From positions 14,992,001-15,056,000 of the forward strand of contig CM072873.1 in assembly GCA_036937835.1 (NCBI GenBank): a DNA stretch of 64,000 nt, given 5' to 3'. A program made the translations under genes and the position numbers. Shown piece after piece: positions 1-12,100 of this stretch. This DNA comes from Pampus argenteus. Its lineage: Eukaryota; Chordata; Actinopteri; Scombriformes; Stromateidae. The notes under the pieces were generated by a model. That model was not told where the DNA came from. It searched no databases and was given only the letters and a program-made list of their open reading frames with translations. Every line of letters starts with the position of its first letter. Positions within the stretch are counted from its first letter, which is position 1.

Positions 1-180
1 AACCTTCATGGTTGGAATTTGTGTGCAATAAACTACCAATCACAAGTGGAACTTATCTTATTTTCATGTTTCATCTATTTAGTGAAAGCTATTTTTCCTC
101 TAACAGTACGCATGCAGAGGAGCAACTGTATTAGCATGACCAGGCTGCAATTGTAATCAAACTATTCTTGTTCCCAACAG

Positions 181-1776
181 TTAAAGTCACAGAAGGACCA
201 ACTGGAAAGCAAAGGACTCCACATACAGCTCCTGAGAAAAAAGGTTTCAGAGCTGGAGGAGGAGAAGAGGAGCAGATCAGCGTTGGCTGTGGAACGAGAC
301 GACGCTCATTTGGAGGCCAGACGAATGCTAAAGAAACTAGAGCGTCTTCAAGGCGAGCTGAAAGCCACCAAGTTGTCCAACACTGAGCTCAAGGCCCAGC
401 TCTCCCACACCAAAGAGCTCAAGGTAGAGGGGAGAGGCTTTCAGACCAGAATCTCATCTAGAGGCATTTTTACCTCATAATGTTTGGTGTATTTGTGTTC
501 ATTTTTATGTATATCTGGGTGGGAAGACGTAAATAGTTGTTATGTAAAGCAGCTTGGCTTCAGAAATCATGTATATTTAACAAAGGATCAGAGTATTTGA
601 AAGCAAAACATAAACTCGTAGATAAATTCACTGTTGTGTCACTAAATGTCAACTCCCGCTCGGGTCTCTGCTGTGTCTAACGTGCCAAGTTGAAAGTCAT
701 GGAACAGAGTCAGAGCATGCAGGAGCAGAAAAAGGAGCTAGATCAGCTGGTGGAGGGAAAAGCCAAGACGGAGAGGAAGCTGAACACACTGAGCTCAGAC
801 CTGCAGAGTCAAAAGAAGAAGAGCAAAGAGGACCAGCAGCAACTCGACATGCTCAGAAAGAGCCTGGACCAGCTGTCTGAGAGGGAGAGAGAGGTATATT
901 GTCAGTATTATGAATATTAAAAAAAAAGTACATTTTAGCTGCTATCACTACAGTAGTTACAACATTATCTGCTGAGGAAGGCCATGAAATGAGATGTTTG
1001 AATTTTGTATTTATGTAAGTTTATTGTCCCAAAAATGAACCTCTAGGCCAACTTTAATTCTTCTTCTTTTTTTTTTTTTAAGATGAGTTTTTACTTCATA
1101 TAATAATATTTTTCATGGTCTCAAGACATGTGGTAGGCAGCTTACATAATATACAAACATGATATCTGCTTTCTGTCAACATAAGGATATGATTTCCTTT
1201 CCATTTGTTTAGCTTTTGATTTACAGTAAACATGTAATTTAATTTAAATTAAAACATAATTAAAAATAAGTTTGATTCAAAGATGAAAAAAATGCAGTGT
1301 GTGTGAAAACACAGACCTGTGCCACCCTGAACAAACATTACTGATGTTAACAGAGAACCCTAAAACTTTATTTTCAGCTGATGGAGAGTGGAAGAAGGTT
1401 CAAATGTTTAGATGACTCATATTTAAACTTGGATCATGGATTTTGCCGTTCAAATCAAATTTAGATGTATTTTTTTGTTTTGCTTTTTTTTTTTTGGGTC
1501 TCCATTGTTCAGCTGGTGGATTTCCGGATGGTAGTTTCCCAGATGCTCGGTGTGGATGTCACAGCCTTGGCTCTCCCAAATCATGAAATCATCAAATTAC
1601 TTGAGACCCTTCTTCACACTCATCATCACCTTCTTCATCATGTAGATATGCCCTGGCGCTGTCCTTCTCACCAGAGGCCTCATTTCACCCAAATCCTGCC
1701 TGAAAGCTCCTACTTGGATGTTTCTAACTCCAGGTCTCACGGCCCGCAGGACGCAGTTTACCTTCATGAAGCCTAG
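181..1776 (+). CDS. ccdc170: ccdc170, 3' end: last three coding exons (181-423, 690-893, 1513-1776)
   Basis: Three phase-0 exons with canonical borders give an open frame of 81, 68 and 87 codons ending in TAG at 1774-1776. Exon 181-423 follows a CAG acceptor and ends before GTAGAG; it begins LKSQKDQLES and is rich in heptad-spaced Leu, Glu and Lys. Exon 690-893 continues the coiled coil, including a KKELDQLVEGKAKTERKLN stretch. Exon 1513-1776 carries LVDFRMVVSQMLG, the kind of non-coil C-terminus I recall for CCDC170, then a His-rich tail (THHHLLHH). The family is known as a Golgi- and microtubule-associated coiled-coil protein. The assignment rests on this C-terminus and on the neighbour: CCDC170 lies in the ESR1-SYNE1 region of tetrapods. 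The 5' part of the gene lies left of the window. Another coiled-coil protein is possible but less likely. The introns (424-689 and 894-1512) show only AT-rich sequence. Confidence 0.75.
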
Positions 1777-2858
1777 AATTATACTTTACACTTATGCCAA
1801 AGTGCACTTAAAATGTTATTAAAGAAATAAAAAAAAAAAATAATATTAAGATAGCGTTGCCCTTGCACAGTATGACACGACCAATCAAAAAGCATTTGTT
1901 GTCAAATTAAGCTCAGTATAAATATGATTCGCCAATAATTCACTGAACAAACATTAAAAATGTAAAGTGTAATAATCAAATAAAAAGACAAATATCAAAA
2001 TGGAGATTTGGCATTCATTGTTTCTGATAGTCGCATATACATACATTTTTCATATTCATTTTTTACCATTATATACACATGTTAAATAATTCTGGACTGT
2101 TATGCATTTGATACTGAACTGACAGTCATACAAAATATACAATAGTTCTATATGTCATAATTCTCAATCTTAAAGTCGTATTTGATACCTATTAAAAATA
2201 AAACCGCAACATGGATGACAGATGTTAAAGGTTAAACTCTTGACTTGTGCCTGACTTTGATTTAAAACACACAACTTGGCTTAAATGACTCTCGAATCAA
2301 TGTAATTCAAGTTAAAAACTGAGTGTTTTCCACAGACACAATGAAGGACGTAAGAAAATAAAAGCAAAGCGTAGAGCTGCATGCCAAAATACAGATAAAA
2401 AAATAATTGCAATGAAAGATATATTAAATGCTTTGTTCGTTTCCTTTTTCATACAAATTCTTGAGTTACAAGCAAATATACAGGCTATATTTCATTTAAC
2501 TTTGGTGCTATCCGCTGACAACATGTACAGTACACGCCACTGAGTTGATCTTGAACAGTTCGTTTATCCAGCAGATGTCAACTGTTGGCAACAGTCTGGG
2601 TTCTTTACACTTGTTACACCAAAGATGCACCTTATCTGACACAGCATTACACAGAGTAAGATAATGAGGGGCTTGATCCTATGTGCTACACACAAAGATG
2701 TTTAACTGTAGATGGCAGCTGTATTTCTGCAGTACAAATGGATGACCAAGATCAGTTTTTGCTCCAAACATGATTGAGCATTTAAAGGATAGCAACATGA
2801 TGTCAAGTTAGGTCACACTGATGCAAGAATACTGAAATGAAACACTGTTGAAGCCAGC
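1777..2858. other. Tail-to-tail spacer between ccdc170 and syne1 (both 3' UTRs)
   Basis: These 1,082 bases separate the stop codon of the + strand gene from that of the - strand gene. The sequence is AT-rich and I see no coding exon on either strand. An AATAAA at 1826-1831, inside an A-rich run, lies 50 bases after the ccdc170 stop; a second is at 1979-1984. Either could be its poly(A) signal. I found no clear - strand AATAAA for syne1 here, so its 3' UTR may use a variant signal. The two 3' UTRs are close enough to overlap as antisense RNAs. Confidence 0.6.
1826..1831 (+). terminator. Candidate poly(A) signal AATAAA of ccdc170
   Basis: A consensus hexamer 50 bases downstream of the ccdc170 stop codon, followed directly by an A-rich tract. 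Such an A-rich setting produces false signals, so the call is tentative. The hexamer at 1979-1984 is the alternative. Confidence 0.35.
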
Positions 2859-3102
2859 CTACACTGGAGGTGGTCCGTTAGTGTAGCTGAGCATCGGGTA
2901 GAAGGAATGAGCAAAGTTGTTGGAATGAGTGCAGTAGTCCTCCTCAGACATTGGCAGCAGAAAGGCAAATACCACTAATAGAAGCAGAAGGAGCTGGAGA
3001 GGCAACGCGACCCAGAAGACGCGCCACAGAAACGAGGACCTACGGACCGGCGATATCTCCGAATCAGAAAGGAAGGAACCGGATCCAGCGTCGCTGCGAG
3101 AC
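2859..3102 (-). CDS. syne1: syne1 last coding exon: KASH domain with transmembrane segment and stop
   Basis: The exon covers residues of about 8431-8511 of the visible product. It starts with the G that completes an AG|G arginine codon and follows a TGTGTACAG acceptor. It encodes a short Ser-rich stretch (SRSDAGSGSFLSDSE), the membrane anchor (WVALPLQLLLLLLVVFAFLL), then the perinuclear peptide from SEEDYC to GPPPV. The KASH peptide is known to bind the SUN trimer groove, with the terminal PPPX in a pocket and a Cys 23 residues from the end forming a disulfide to SUN. That Cys is at the right distance here. Differences from the mammalian pattern: the end is PPPV rather than PPPL or PPPT, DYSC is shortened to DYC, and two Arg positions are His (FAHSF) and Ser (MLSYTNG). 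Confidence 0.97.
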
Positions 3103-6100
3103 CTGTACACACATGCGTACGCACAACACAGCACAAACTGAAGTTTAGTTACTCACATTGATCAAGTAAGAATACACAAAATCTACCTGCTTTGTCATCT
3201 GATTCACTAATTTCACAACTGTACAATCACATTTTACACAATTTACGAAAAAGTCCCTCAGGAACATGTTTCAATTGTTGAGTCAGAAAGACATTATATC
3301 CTTAAATGTGCTAGAGTGTTTCTCTTTACTGGTCACAAAAATAACTGACAAATGAAATTAGTCTAATCAAATAAACAAACTTCTGCTGAACTGCACTTTA
3401 ATCTAATATTCTTCTCTTCATACGCTTCATTGTTTACGAACAATTTCTCAATCCAAATAAGATCTCAGTTCAGCAACAGGGGGAACTACATGGCATGTAA
3501 GCTCCATGCTGTGTTTGGAAGACATTGCCAATATGGTACAAAGCAATGTTGGGACAATGTTTAACATTGTGATCTACATGCTGACTGAGACTGGGTGGAT
3601 TAACACAACTACAAAGACAGTCACAGAACAGTTTTCAAGGCAAACATACAATCCTGCACCAAACATGTAAGCACGTAGATCAGCTTGCATTCCTTTGCAA
3701 AAGGATGTTAGGATAAAAGACAAAAGACATGCTGCAAGTATCAGCTGGATATTCAGATATTATTTTTAAAAGGACTTTTTGAAAGCTTGTGTCCTATTGA
3801 AAAATGCAAAGCATGCCGAGACGAGAAGAGCGTGGCAATTAGAAACAGCTTCTTTGACAAAGTAGTTCAGCTAAGCAATACGAAATACAGGGAGTTAGAT
3901 GACAAGATTGATACCACTCTCATGTCTGTACACTAAATATGAAGCTACAGCCAGGAGCTGGTTAGCCTGGTTTAGCATAGACAGATAGATAAATACTGCC
4001 TTCTAAGTGTATAACTTAGAAGCCATGATCAATTAAACTGGAATTACTATAAAAGACGATCACTTCACTTACTTACAATGAAAAGATAACCCCTTTACTC
4101 CTTTAAATCAAGATGTTTCCAAACATATATTATTAATGTGATCCTTGACTACAGGAATGCATAGACAATAATGATGTATGATTTACACATATACGACTTT
4201 CCTACGCTGTTACCTAAAGTGCCCCCTTACCACTTCACAAATGGAGACCTGAGAGGCAAGACTCACAGATGACAGACTGAGGGGGGGGAGATGGTGGATA
4301 GTCGGTGATATAGCAGAAGAAGAAGAAGAAGAGGAAGAAATGTCACACGCAAGAGAGAGAGAGAGACGAGTCAAAGAGAGCGAGAGAAAGAGACACTGCA
4401 GCCTTTGCATTGTTCATTGCAGACATTTACTGGCTTGGCAATTCAAGAGAAAACGGTGTGTGTGTGTGTGTGTGTGTGTGTTCAGTAATAGCAAGGGAGT
4501 GTTAGCTATAGAGAAATATTTGTGTTACACATAAGAAATGCCCTCTGGTTAGCGATATTAAGCAGCTAAGGACATTGGTGGAGAAGAGGCCTTGCACCAT
4601 TCCTTGTGAAACTCTTTTGTCAAGGATGTGTGGGCTGCCACTCACCTCATCACCTAGCCTACACAGAGCATCTAGACTGACAGAAGATGATGGAATTCAC
4701 TGTCATGAGCTGCTAATCTGGCACAAGCATTAAAAACTGAAATTGGGATTTTTCTTTCTTTAAAACACAGGGACTTCAGGGGTTAGAAAACATGAATCGG
4801 CCTCCATGTGCATCATGGGCTGATGAGTTCCATTATCTTCTGGGTGTGCTAGAAACCAACAGAAAGGTACCTGTGGTGTGGACTGCTCACAGAGGGTCCA
4901 GGCTGTGACAGACTACATTTGCCCCGTTGCTGTTTGCAATGAACAGGGGGAGGGGGGGTAAAAGAAAGAAAGTATGTTTCAGTCCAGGCAAATCAAGACA
5001 AAGCTACCGATGAAAAGAAATCCCAAAATAAAAGAAGAGCAGCAAAATCATATGTGAAGGTGATAAGATTCGTAACCCGTGGTAATAAGGAATCTGGCTT
5101 TTCAAAGTGAACGACTACTTTGAAGTAGCTTGTGACTGCAAATAGGAGGCTACAAATTATGCAATGTGATGTATGAATTTCTTTCATAACAGTGACATTT
5201 AGTAACATACACATACTATAAGCAGTGACATGCTTATTTGGACTGATCTTTATATAAATAAAGATGCAAAACTAACACAGAAATATTGACTTATATTGAC
5301 TTCCCTTTCTTGTAGCCTACAATATAAAACAAACATGCTTGCTACATCATAAAACCACATCTCCTATGCTTCCTTTGTATTGTTAGCAGTTTCATGACAG
5401 CCAGTATTCCTGAGAGTAACACTACATGGATAATAAAACAAAACTAGAGTGAGAAGAAATTAAGAGGAAAGTCTACTGGGAGGAGAGATTTGTAGGACAG
5501 AAGTTTTCAGTCTGGAAGAGAGAAAAAGAAAACGTCGAAGAAAAGGAAGGAAGGAAGAAAGAAAGAAAGGATTCCCCTGTTCTCTGGCAAGGTTTGCGCT
5601 GGGAACAGATGACATGCATGAAGAGTAAAAGGCTGGGAAAAGTTCAGAATTCAGAGGGACGGAGTGTAAAACAGGTTGTGGAGGTGTAGAAAGGTGTGAG
5701 GAGAGATCTTGGGATGACGGGGAAATCTTGAACCGTTGAAGGGGCTTTCAGGGCACAGGTTACTGTATGTACTGTCTTAGAGGGGTTACCGAGCACCTGG
5801 CTTCTCATAGAACACCGTGTACAGGTAGGTGTATACGTTACCGATCGCCGTCGACTGGGCGTGCTCCTTCCTGATACAGGACTGAGGGACCCGGACGTGT
5901 CCAGCTCATCAGCAGACGACCAAGATGACAGATCCTGTCAAAGGAAACGTTGACACAAAGAGAGAGAAAGCAATAAAAAGAAAATGAAGATAGATTCTAT
6001 GTTTATACAGTACTATGTTGCTGAATTAGATGTAAAAGTCTCAGAGTAACACTGGACAGGTGCAGACGACGTACCTGCTGACTGCTGGTAATGTCCAGAA

Positions 6101-9100
6101 TTTTTGCCAGCTCCCGGAGGTCTCGGGTTACTTCTTTTAGCAGAAGTTTGAGGCGGTTTCCAATGACATGAACCTTCTCCTTGGCCTCCAGGCAGTCACT
6201 GCCCTGAGAGTTGACCAGCAACTGGAGGGACATGTCTTGCAGTGAGGCGACTTTCAGCTGGGAATCTAGCAGCTCCTGGCGGATTTGCTGTAAATTAGAG
6301 TAGAAGAACTAGAATTATTCATACAGTCTACTTGGGCTCATGATGTTAGTGACCAAAACCACAACTTGCAGGCCTTTAATCTAAACCCCTGAATCATGCA
6401 TATTACTCACACATTGTAATCAATAAGATAATACAGGTCTGTACCGTTAGTGTTTTATGATGCTCTTGGAGAGTATCACTGTCCTGAATGGGGTCAATGG
6501 GAACCACCTCATTCCTCCTGCGGTCAATGTTTTCCAACCAGAGCAGCAAACCGTGGCTCATCTCATGAAAGTCCTATTAATAAGATGTGGATCAGGAATG
6601 TAGAGATTCAACAGTATGCATAATTACAGCTTTAAAAAAAAAACAAGCTCTGACAGCTTTTTTTTTTTAGATCAATTTGTCTAAACAGGGCAACTCAACT
6701 TGCCCCTCAAAGCTCACTGGCACCTACTTGACATTGCATGAGGGCTTCCTGTAATGAAGACCTCCACTCCTCCAACGAGCTGCCCAGTTTGTCCCAGTGG
6801 TTGTTCATGTCTTTCAGTTTGGCCTGTAGCTCTCTGGACTCCTCTGTGTCTGACTGCACAAACTCAGCACTGCACAGGTTGATTGACAGCACAATGGCCT
6901 TCCGCTTATCAAAAGCCTTCTGCAGCTCCTGTAGACAAACATTTATATTTTACAGTTAAGGAATGAACTCATCCAGAGCAACTTACAAAGTAACAATTAA
7001 AAAAAGCAATTTTAAAAAAGTATACAATTTCTCTCCAGTTTGAACACCAATAAAACCGAAAGAAGGGATCAAGTTGCTATGCTGTACCTTTTATACATTT
7101 TCAATCAGTCAAAAGCTAATTGAGGAGCAGAAATAATCACCACAGAATAAGGAGATGGTGAATGATATATTATTATAAATCCAGCAAAATACACCATCAA
7201 TGTCACCTTGAGTTTTTTGATGCGTAGCTCAATCGTCTGGATGTCCATGATGAGGTCCAGCCTCCGCTGCTGCTCCAGCTCTTCCTCTGTCTCTCCCAGC
7301 CAAGTCCAAACATTGTTCAGGTCAGAGTTCAGCTGCTGCCACTGCTGCTGGTTCTGCTTTGTGCGCATCTCTTTGCTGAGATCCTGAGCCTGCAGGAGCT
7401 CCCAGCGCTCAATCACTCCTACGGTGCAGAGTGTAAAAGATGATATTAACATTATTCCACTGAATTACAGCGAGGCAACATTTGAATATTACAGCCTTTC
7501 CCTTTATATAGGATTACATCATATAGGTTATTTAATATTAATACAAACACATGTTAATGCAGAGCTTATTGTATAAGTGCATTCAGGATATGTAGTGAAT
7601 CAGAATTACCTGATGTTTGGGACTCTGAGCTACTGGGATCTGCCAGTCCAGACTCCTCCTCCTCCTTTAGCTCAAAGCCCATCCTCTTCACTGTGTCAAT
7701 GCTGCCACGGCACTCGCCCAGCAGTCGCATCTACAGTGTAGAATGGATATGTATTATGTTACAGATATAATTTTATAATTTTATATAATCAGTGTAAGCA
7801 AAATATATTATGTATATCAGGATAGGGCTTTTATTTATTTATTTATTTATTTTTTACAATAATTTATAAAACTGGATAATCAAATAAGAACAGACCCTCA
7901 GACCCTTTTATCATTGGAGGAAGTAATATTGGTGGTTGGTGGTAAGCTAAGACACGGTATGATGTCTAGCTGTACGAGAAAACACATACGTATCCCATGT
8001 ATGAGGCATCCAGCTCTGCGCTTGTAGGAATGCGACTACGACTGCTGTCCGTTTGTTGCAGGTGGAAACGGCTGGCGTCCAGAGGATGAATGTGTGAGTC
8101 TGTAGAGGCAACCTCCCCTGTTGACACAAAATTACGTGCTCATCTTTGTAGAACGTGATCATATGTTCAGTCATATTAGAAATATGCTAAACATTCAAAC
8201 AAGAGGAAAGGTCCCGTTCAGACAGAGGCACAGAAGGCGTGGAGAGCAAAAAATGAGATTGCCACTTGTCACTTGTGTTACTCGTCACAGGTTGACAAGT
8301 GATCACTGCTGCATTTCCTATAAACTTTGACTTTACTTTCCCCACTTGTTCTCAACTCCTACTGTGACAAAAACAGCTTCATCGCAGTGCTCCCCGGTCG
8401 TGCTTGCATCAGTAGCTGCATCCTTCATTTTGACAACATGCCTCTGTGTGAACGGAGCCTATGAAAATTTAACTTTAAACAAATCTGCAATCCCTACAGA
8501 GTTCAGAGTTGAGACTTGTTCGTTGTGACAGTATAACAACATGCATTTCTGAAACACAAAATGCACTTAAAAAAATCCAAGGAGGTTAGCTACACAGCAC
8601 ACTGCAACTCAAACAAAAGTAAGAAAGCCAGTTAGAAAGAAGGGTTAGGCTGAATTCCATTTTAGTTCTGCTGAATTAGAGATCAATGCAGAACCTGTTA
8701 AAGGAAGGAAGAAGGAAAAATGGAATTGACCCTATCCCGCAGTGTTAGAAAGTGTTGCCATTGGTTACAGTATGTGCCCAAAGTGTGTAAAAGATTAAAT
8801 CAACACAAATCAAAGTCCAAGCTGGTGAATAGGCTATAAGTGTGGTATCAGGAGTTATTTCTGGCCCCAAACACTTGTGGCATGCTGGGGGTCTGCTGTT
8901 TCCTACCAGTGGAAGACCTCAGTGTTTGTTCTGTTAGTTTAACATAGGCCTCAGGGCTCTCTGGGATCACTACATCTGGAAGAAACATTATACAGTACAC
9001 ACATTCAGCAGTGAGCATTACACTGTTGGACTCCATTAACTGATCACATCTGGTATTTGCCTGCAACACTAGGTGGAGTTAAATTAACAATCACAAAATT

Positions 9101-12100
9101 GTACTTGATTATGACTCTGATATTACTTTTGTGGACATTTCAATGTGATACATGACATGCTTTACCGTTATACTGGTCTTGCTAACATTTACTCCCTGTA
9201 GGCAAACGTTCATGTTGAGTGTTCATCACTTAATGATGCAGTGGTTAAAGGAATGGTTCCTAACTTGGGTGTTTTAAATTAATAATTTTTTTCTCATCTT
9301 TGGGTTTTTTAAAACAATTATTCCAGAGGCTGATTCATTTAGAGGGGAAACTGCTTGTAATTCATATAATTATGCAACCTGTGACAAAGGTTGCATCTAG
9401 ACACTGCGTCACTTTAAACAGAGGTTTCTTAAAAGTCTCTTTAACTTTAAGCAGAATACTATGTATGTGGATGCTGACCTGACAATGCTGAGGCAGGCCG
9501 CTGGAGGAATTCACCTTCTTCACTCTGCTGCTCTCTCAGGGCTCTGCTGGCACTCTCCAACCCGCGGCTCAGGTCGTAGTCATGATCCCACTCCAAGGGA
9601 ATTGAGTCCACGCTAGCTGGGGTGTCTCTGCCTGAGCGCTCGGTCCGGAGCTGGGCTGCCAGGGAGGCTGAGCGGCCGGAGGAGGGCAGAGGTGACAGGA
9701 AGCCATCGCCTAAACGCTCACTCCATGGCAGACTCGACAGATCACCGGGCTCGTCTAGCTCCAGCTCACGGTCCGAGAATGAAACTTCGGTATCATCGTC
9801 TGCAAGCTGGTGAAATTGGAAAGACGTATACAGTTTGTGCTGAGGATTTGAGCACTGGAAAGATAAATCAAGCTACAATAAATAGTGAATTATCAGATTA
9901 ATTAAAAAATGGGATGGGATGCTTTGCTATGTTGTTTATGATCTTACAGGAAGGCGAATGAGCTTCTTATAGTAGCGCTCCACCCGACCAAACACTTCTT
10001 GACAGTAGCGCTGTAGCTCTTCCAGCTCCTCCTCGATGACAGCAGCATCCAGAGGCTCGCTCTTCTCTATCAGTGCCTCCCCCTGGTGGAAGATGTGCTC
10101 GATCTTGGCTGTAGTCAGTGAGATCTCCTGCTGGAACGACTGTGGAACGGTAGGAGGAAGCAGACAGATAAACAAGTCCTCATTAATTCTGTTTTTTATG
10201 CTAAACACAGGGTTCTTTTACAGTCTCAATTTCAAAACGCCTGACTATTCCCAGATGTTAATTTCCTGATTTGATTTAATAACTGTAATGTTCTGTATGA
10301 CTTGTGTATCGTAACAGTAGTCATCTTGCCATATTAACTATGCAGTGTGCGTCTAGCAGCTCTTCAAAATGATAAATAACAGAATTTATGAGATGACAAT
10401 TATTTAAAACCATATATATTATATAGATAAACACTGTTTGAAACATATCAAGAGCTAGAAATTTATACTTCTTTCTCAATATATCTCAAGACATTCCACA
10501 CTAGAGTAAGAACACAAACATATTGTTGCTTTTAGATTCTCACTCAAAATATCTATTTTTGAAAAACAAAAAAGTTACAGTAAATCAAACAAACTTACCC
10601 TGAGTTGTTTGATCTTGGCCTGAATGTCACACTCAGAGAAGTGTTCAATGTTGGTCAGCTGCAGGTCCATTTCTGTCAGCCACACCAAGATGCCGTCTCT
10701 GGCTGTCTCAAACTCCTCTCTCTGACTAATAAAGTGCTTCATAATTGAAACAGAGATACTGTGGTTAGAATTATCATAAAGCATGTATATTATAATGTAT
10801 GAAGTATATATGAAGTCCAATTGAACGCCGGTTGCTTCATGAGTTAACTAATAACTAGGTTAACTTACACATTATGATTGATATCTTTAACATTTGTTTA
10901 TTGTCGGTGATACAGCTAATTAACACACATACAAATTGGGCAATGCATGTCAAAGCATAAGTTTGAATTAAATAAGAATACGATTGTGATAATTGTGTGT
11001 ACATATTATTGTACCTTGAGCCTGCGGAGAATGGAAGCCACCCTCTTCTGCAGGTTGTCCCATCGCTGATTGGCATCATGGGCCATCTCCCTCAGGCGAC
11101 AGGAAGAGTCAGTGCGGTTTTCTCTAGCCAGGCGGCGATATTGCTTGTTGATTAACTCCAGCTGTGTCAGGCTTTCATGGACTTGCCTCTGGAAGGCCTA
11201 CAGAAACAAAATGTAATGTTAATTATCAACAATGCACTTCTTCTGGGTCAAGAAAAATATTTTTTCTTGTCTCAGTTTAGGTTTAAAATAGCTTACAGTG
11301 AATAACTTTGAAATAGCTGTACCTCAAATTTCTTAAGTTCCTCCTTGGCTACAGTGTAGAGTACACCAGAGGAGTTGGGCAGAGCAGCAGTCTTCTCTGA
11401 AGTGGCCAGCCACTCCTCAAATCTTGCAAAGTCATCTAGAAATTTCTGCCATAAACGCCATGTCTCCTCAATCCTATCAAAAGTAAATATGTGTAAACAT
11501 TTAGTTAGGAAGATGTCATATTTCAAAACATTAACAAAAGTGACCTAGTATTTATCCATACAAAGTTTCTATCTGCTCTTGTTGTTTGCAACCAACATCT
11601 GACTGTATGTTATCTTCTTACTTGAGTCTCCTCTCCATAGACAAGGCACAGATGGTTCTCCAGCGGCGATCAAGGCTGCGTGTTGCCTGCTGGATAGAGT
11701 CACACTCTGCATCGGTGGCGCAGGCATCACAGTCGTGCAAAAGCACCTCGCACAGATTCAGTACAGACGCCACTCCAGTACTGTGTTTCTCTATGTCACG
11801 CTGAAGCTCCTGAGTGGTAAAAAAAGAGAGAGTGTGTAATAATATGAGAGAAGACAAAGAAACAGGGACAATGACAAACACAGTGAAGACAAAACCAACA
11901 ATAACTTTCGATTTAACTGAAAAAAAATCAGTTTTCTTGTTTCTCCAGCACTATTGTCCCTATATGTATACTAATATTTGGGACAAATAACTAGCACAAC
12001 ATCTGAATGCTAGTTGGAGGTTTCAGGCAAACAGGGATTTTCTACAATAATATATTGCAATCTATAGTGTAATATTATACATATTATATGCACTGTACTG

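Noticed and set aside
1465..1512. Upstream extension of the last ccdc170 exon in open frame
   Set aside because: It is the T-rich polypyrimidine tract before the CAG acceptor at 1510-1512.
3103..4870. Possible extra exon in the intron before the KASH exon
   Set aside because: The 59-base exon already joins in phase and matches the human neck; no other open stretch with both splice sites was seen.
5790..5841. Short frame VYTYLYTVFYEKPGAR just beyond the donor of the 93-base exon
   Set aside because: It looks protein-like but is in a different phase from the exon and has no acceptor of its own; the in-phase read-through is described as a finding instead.
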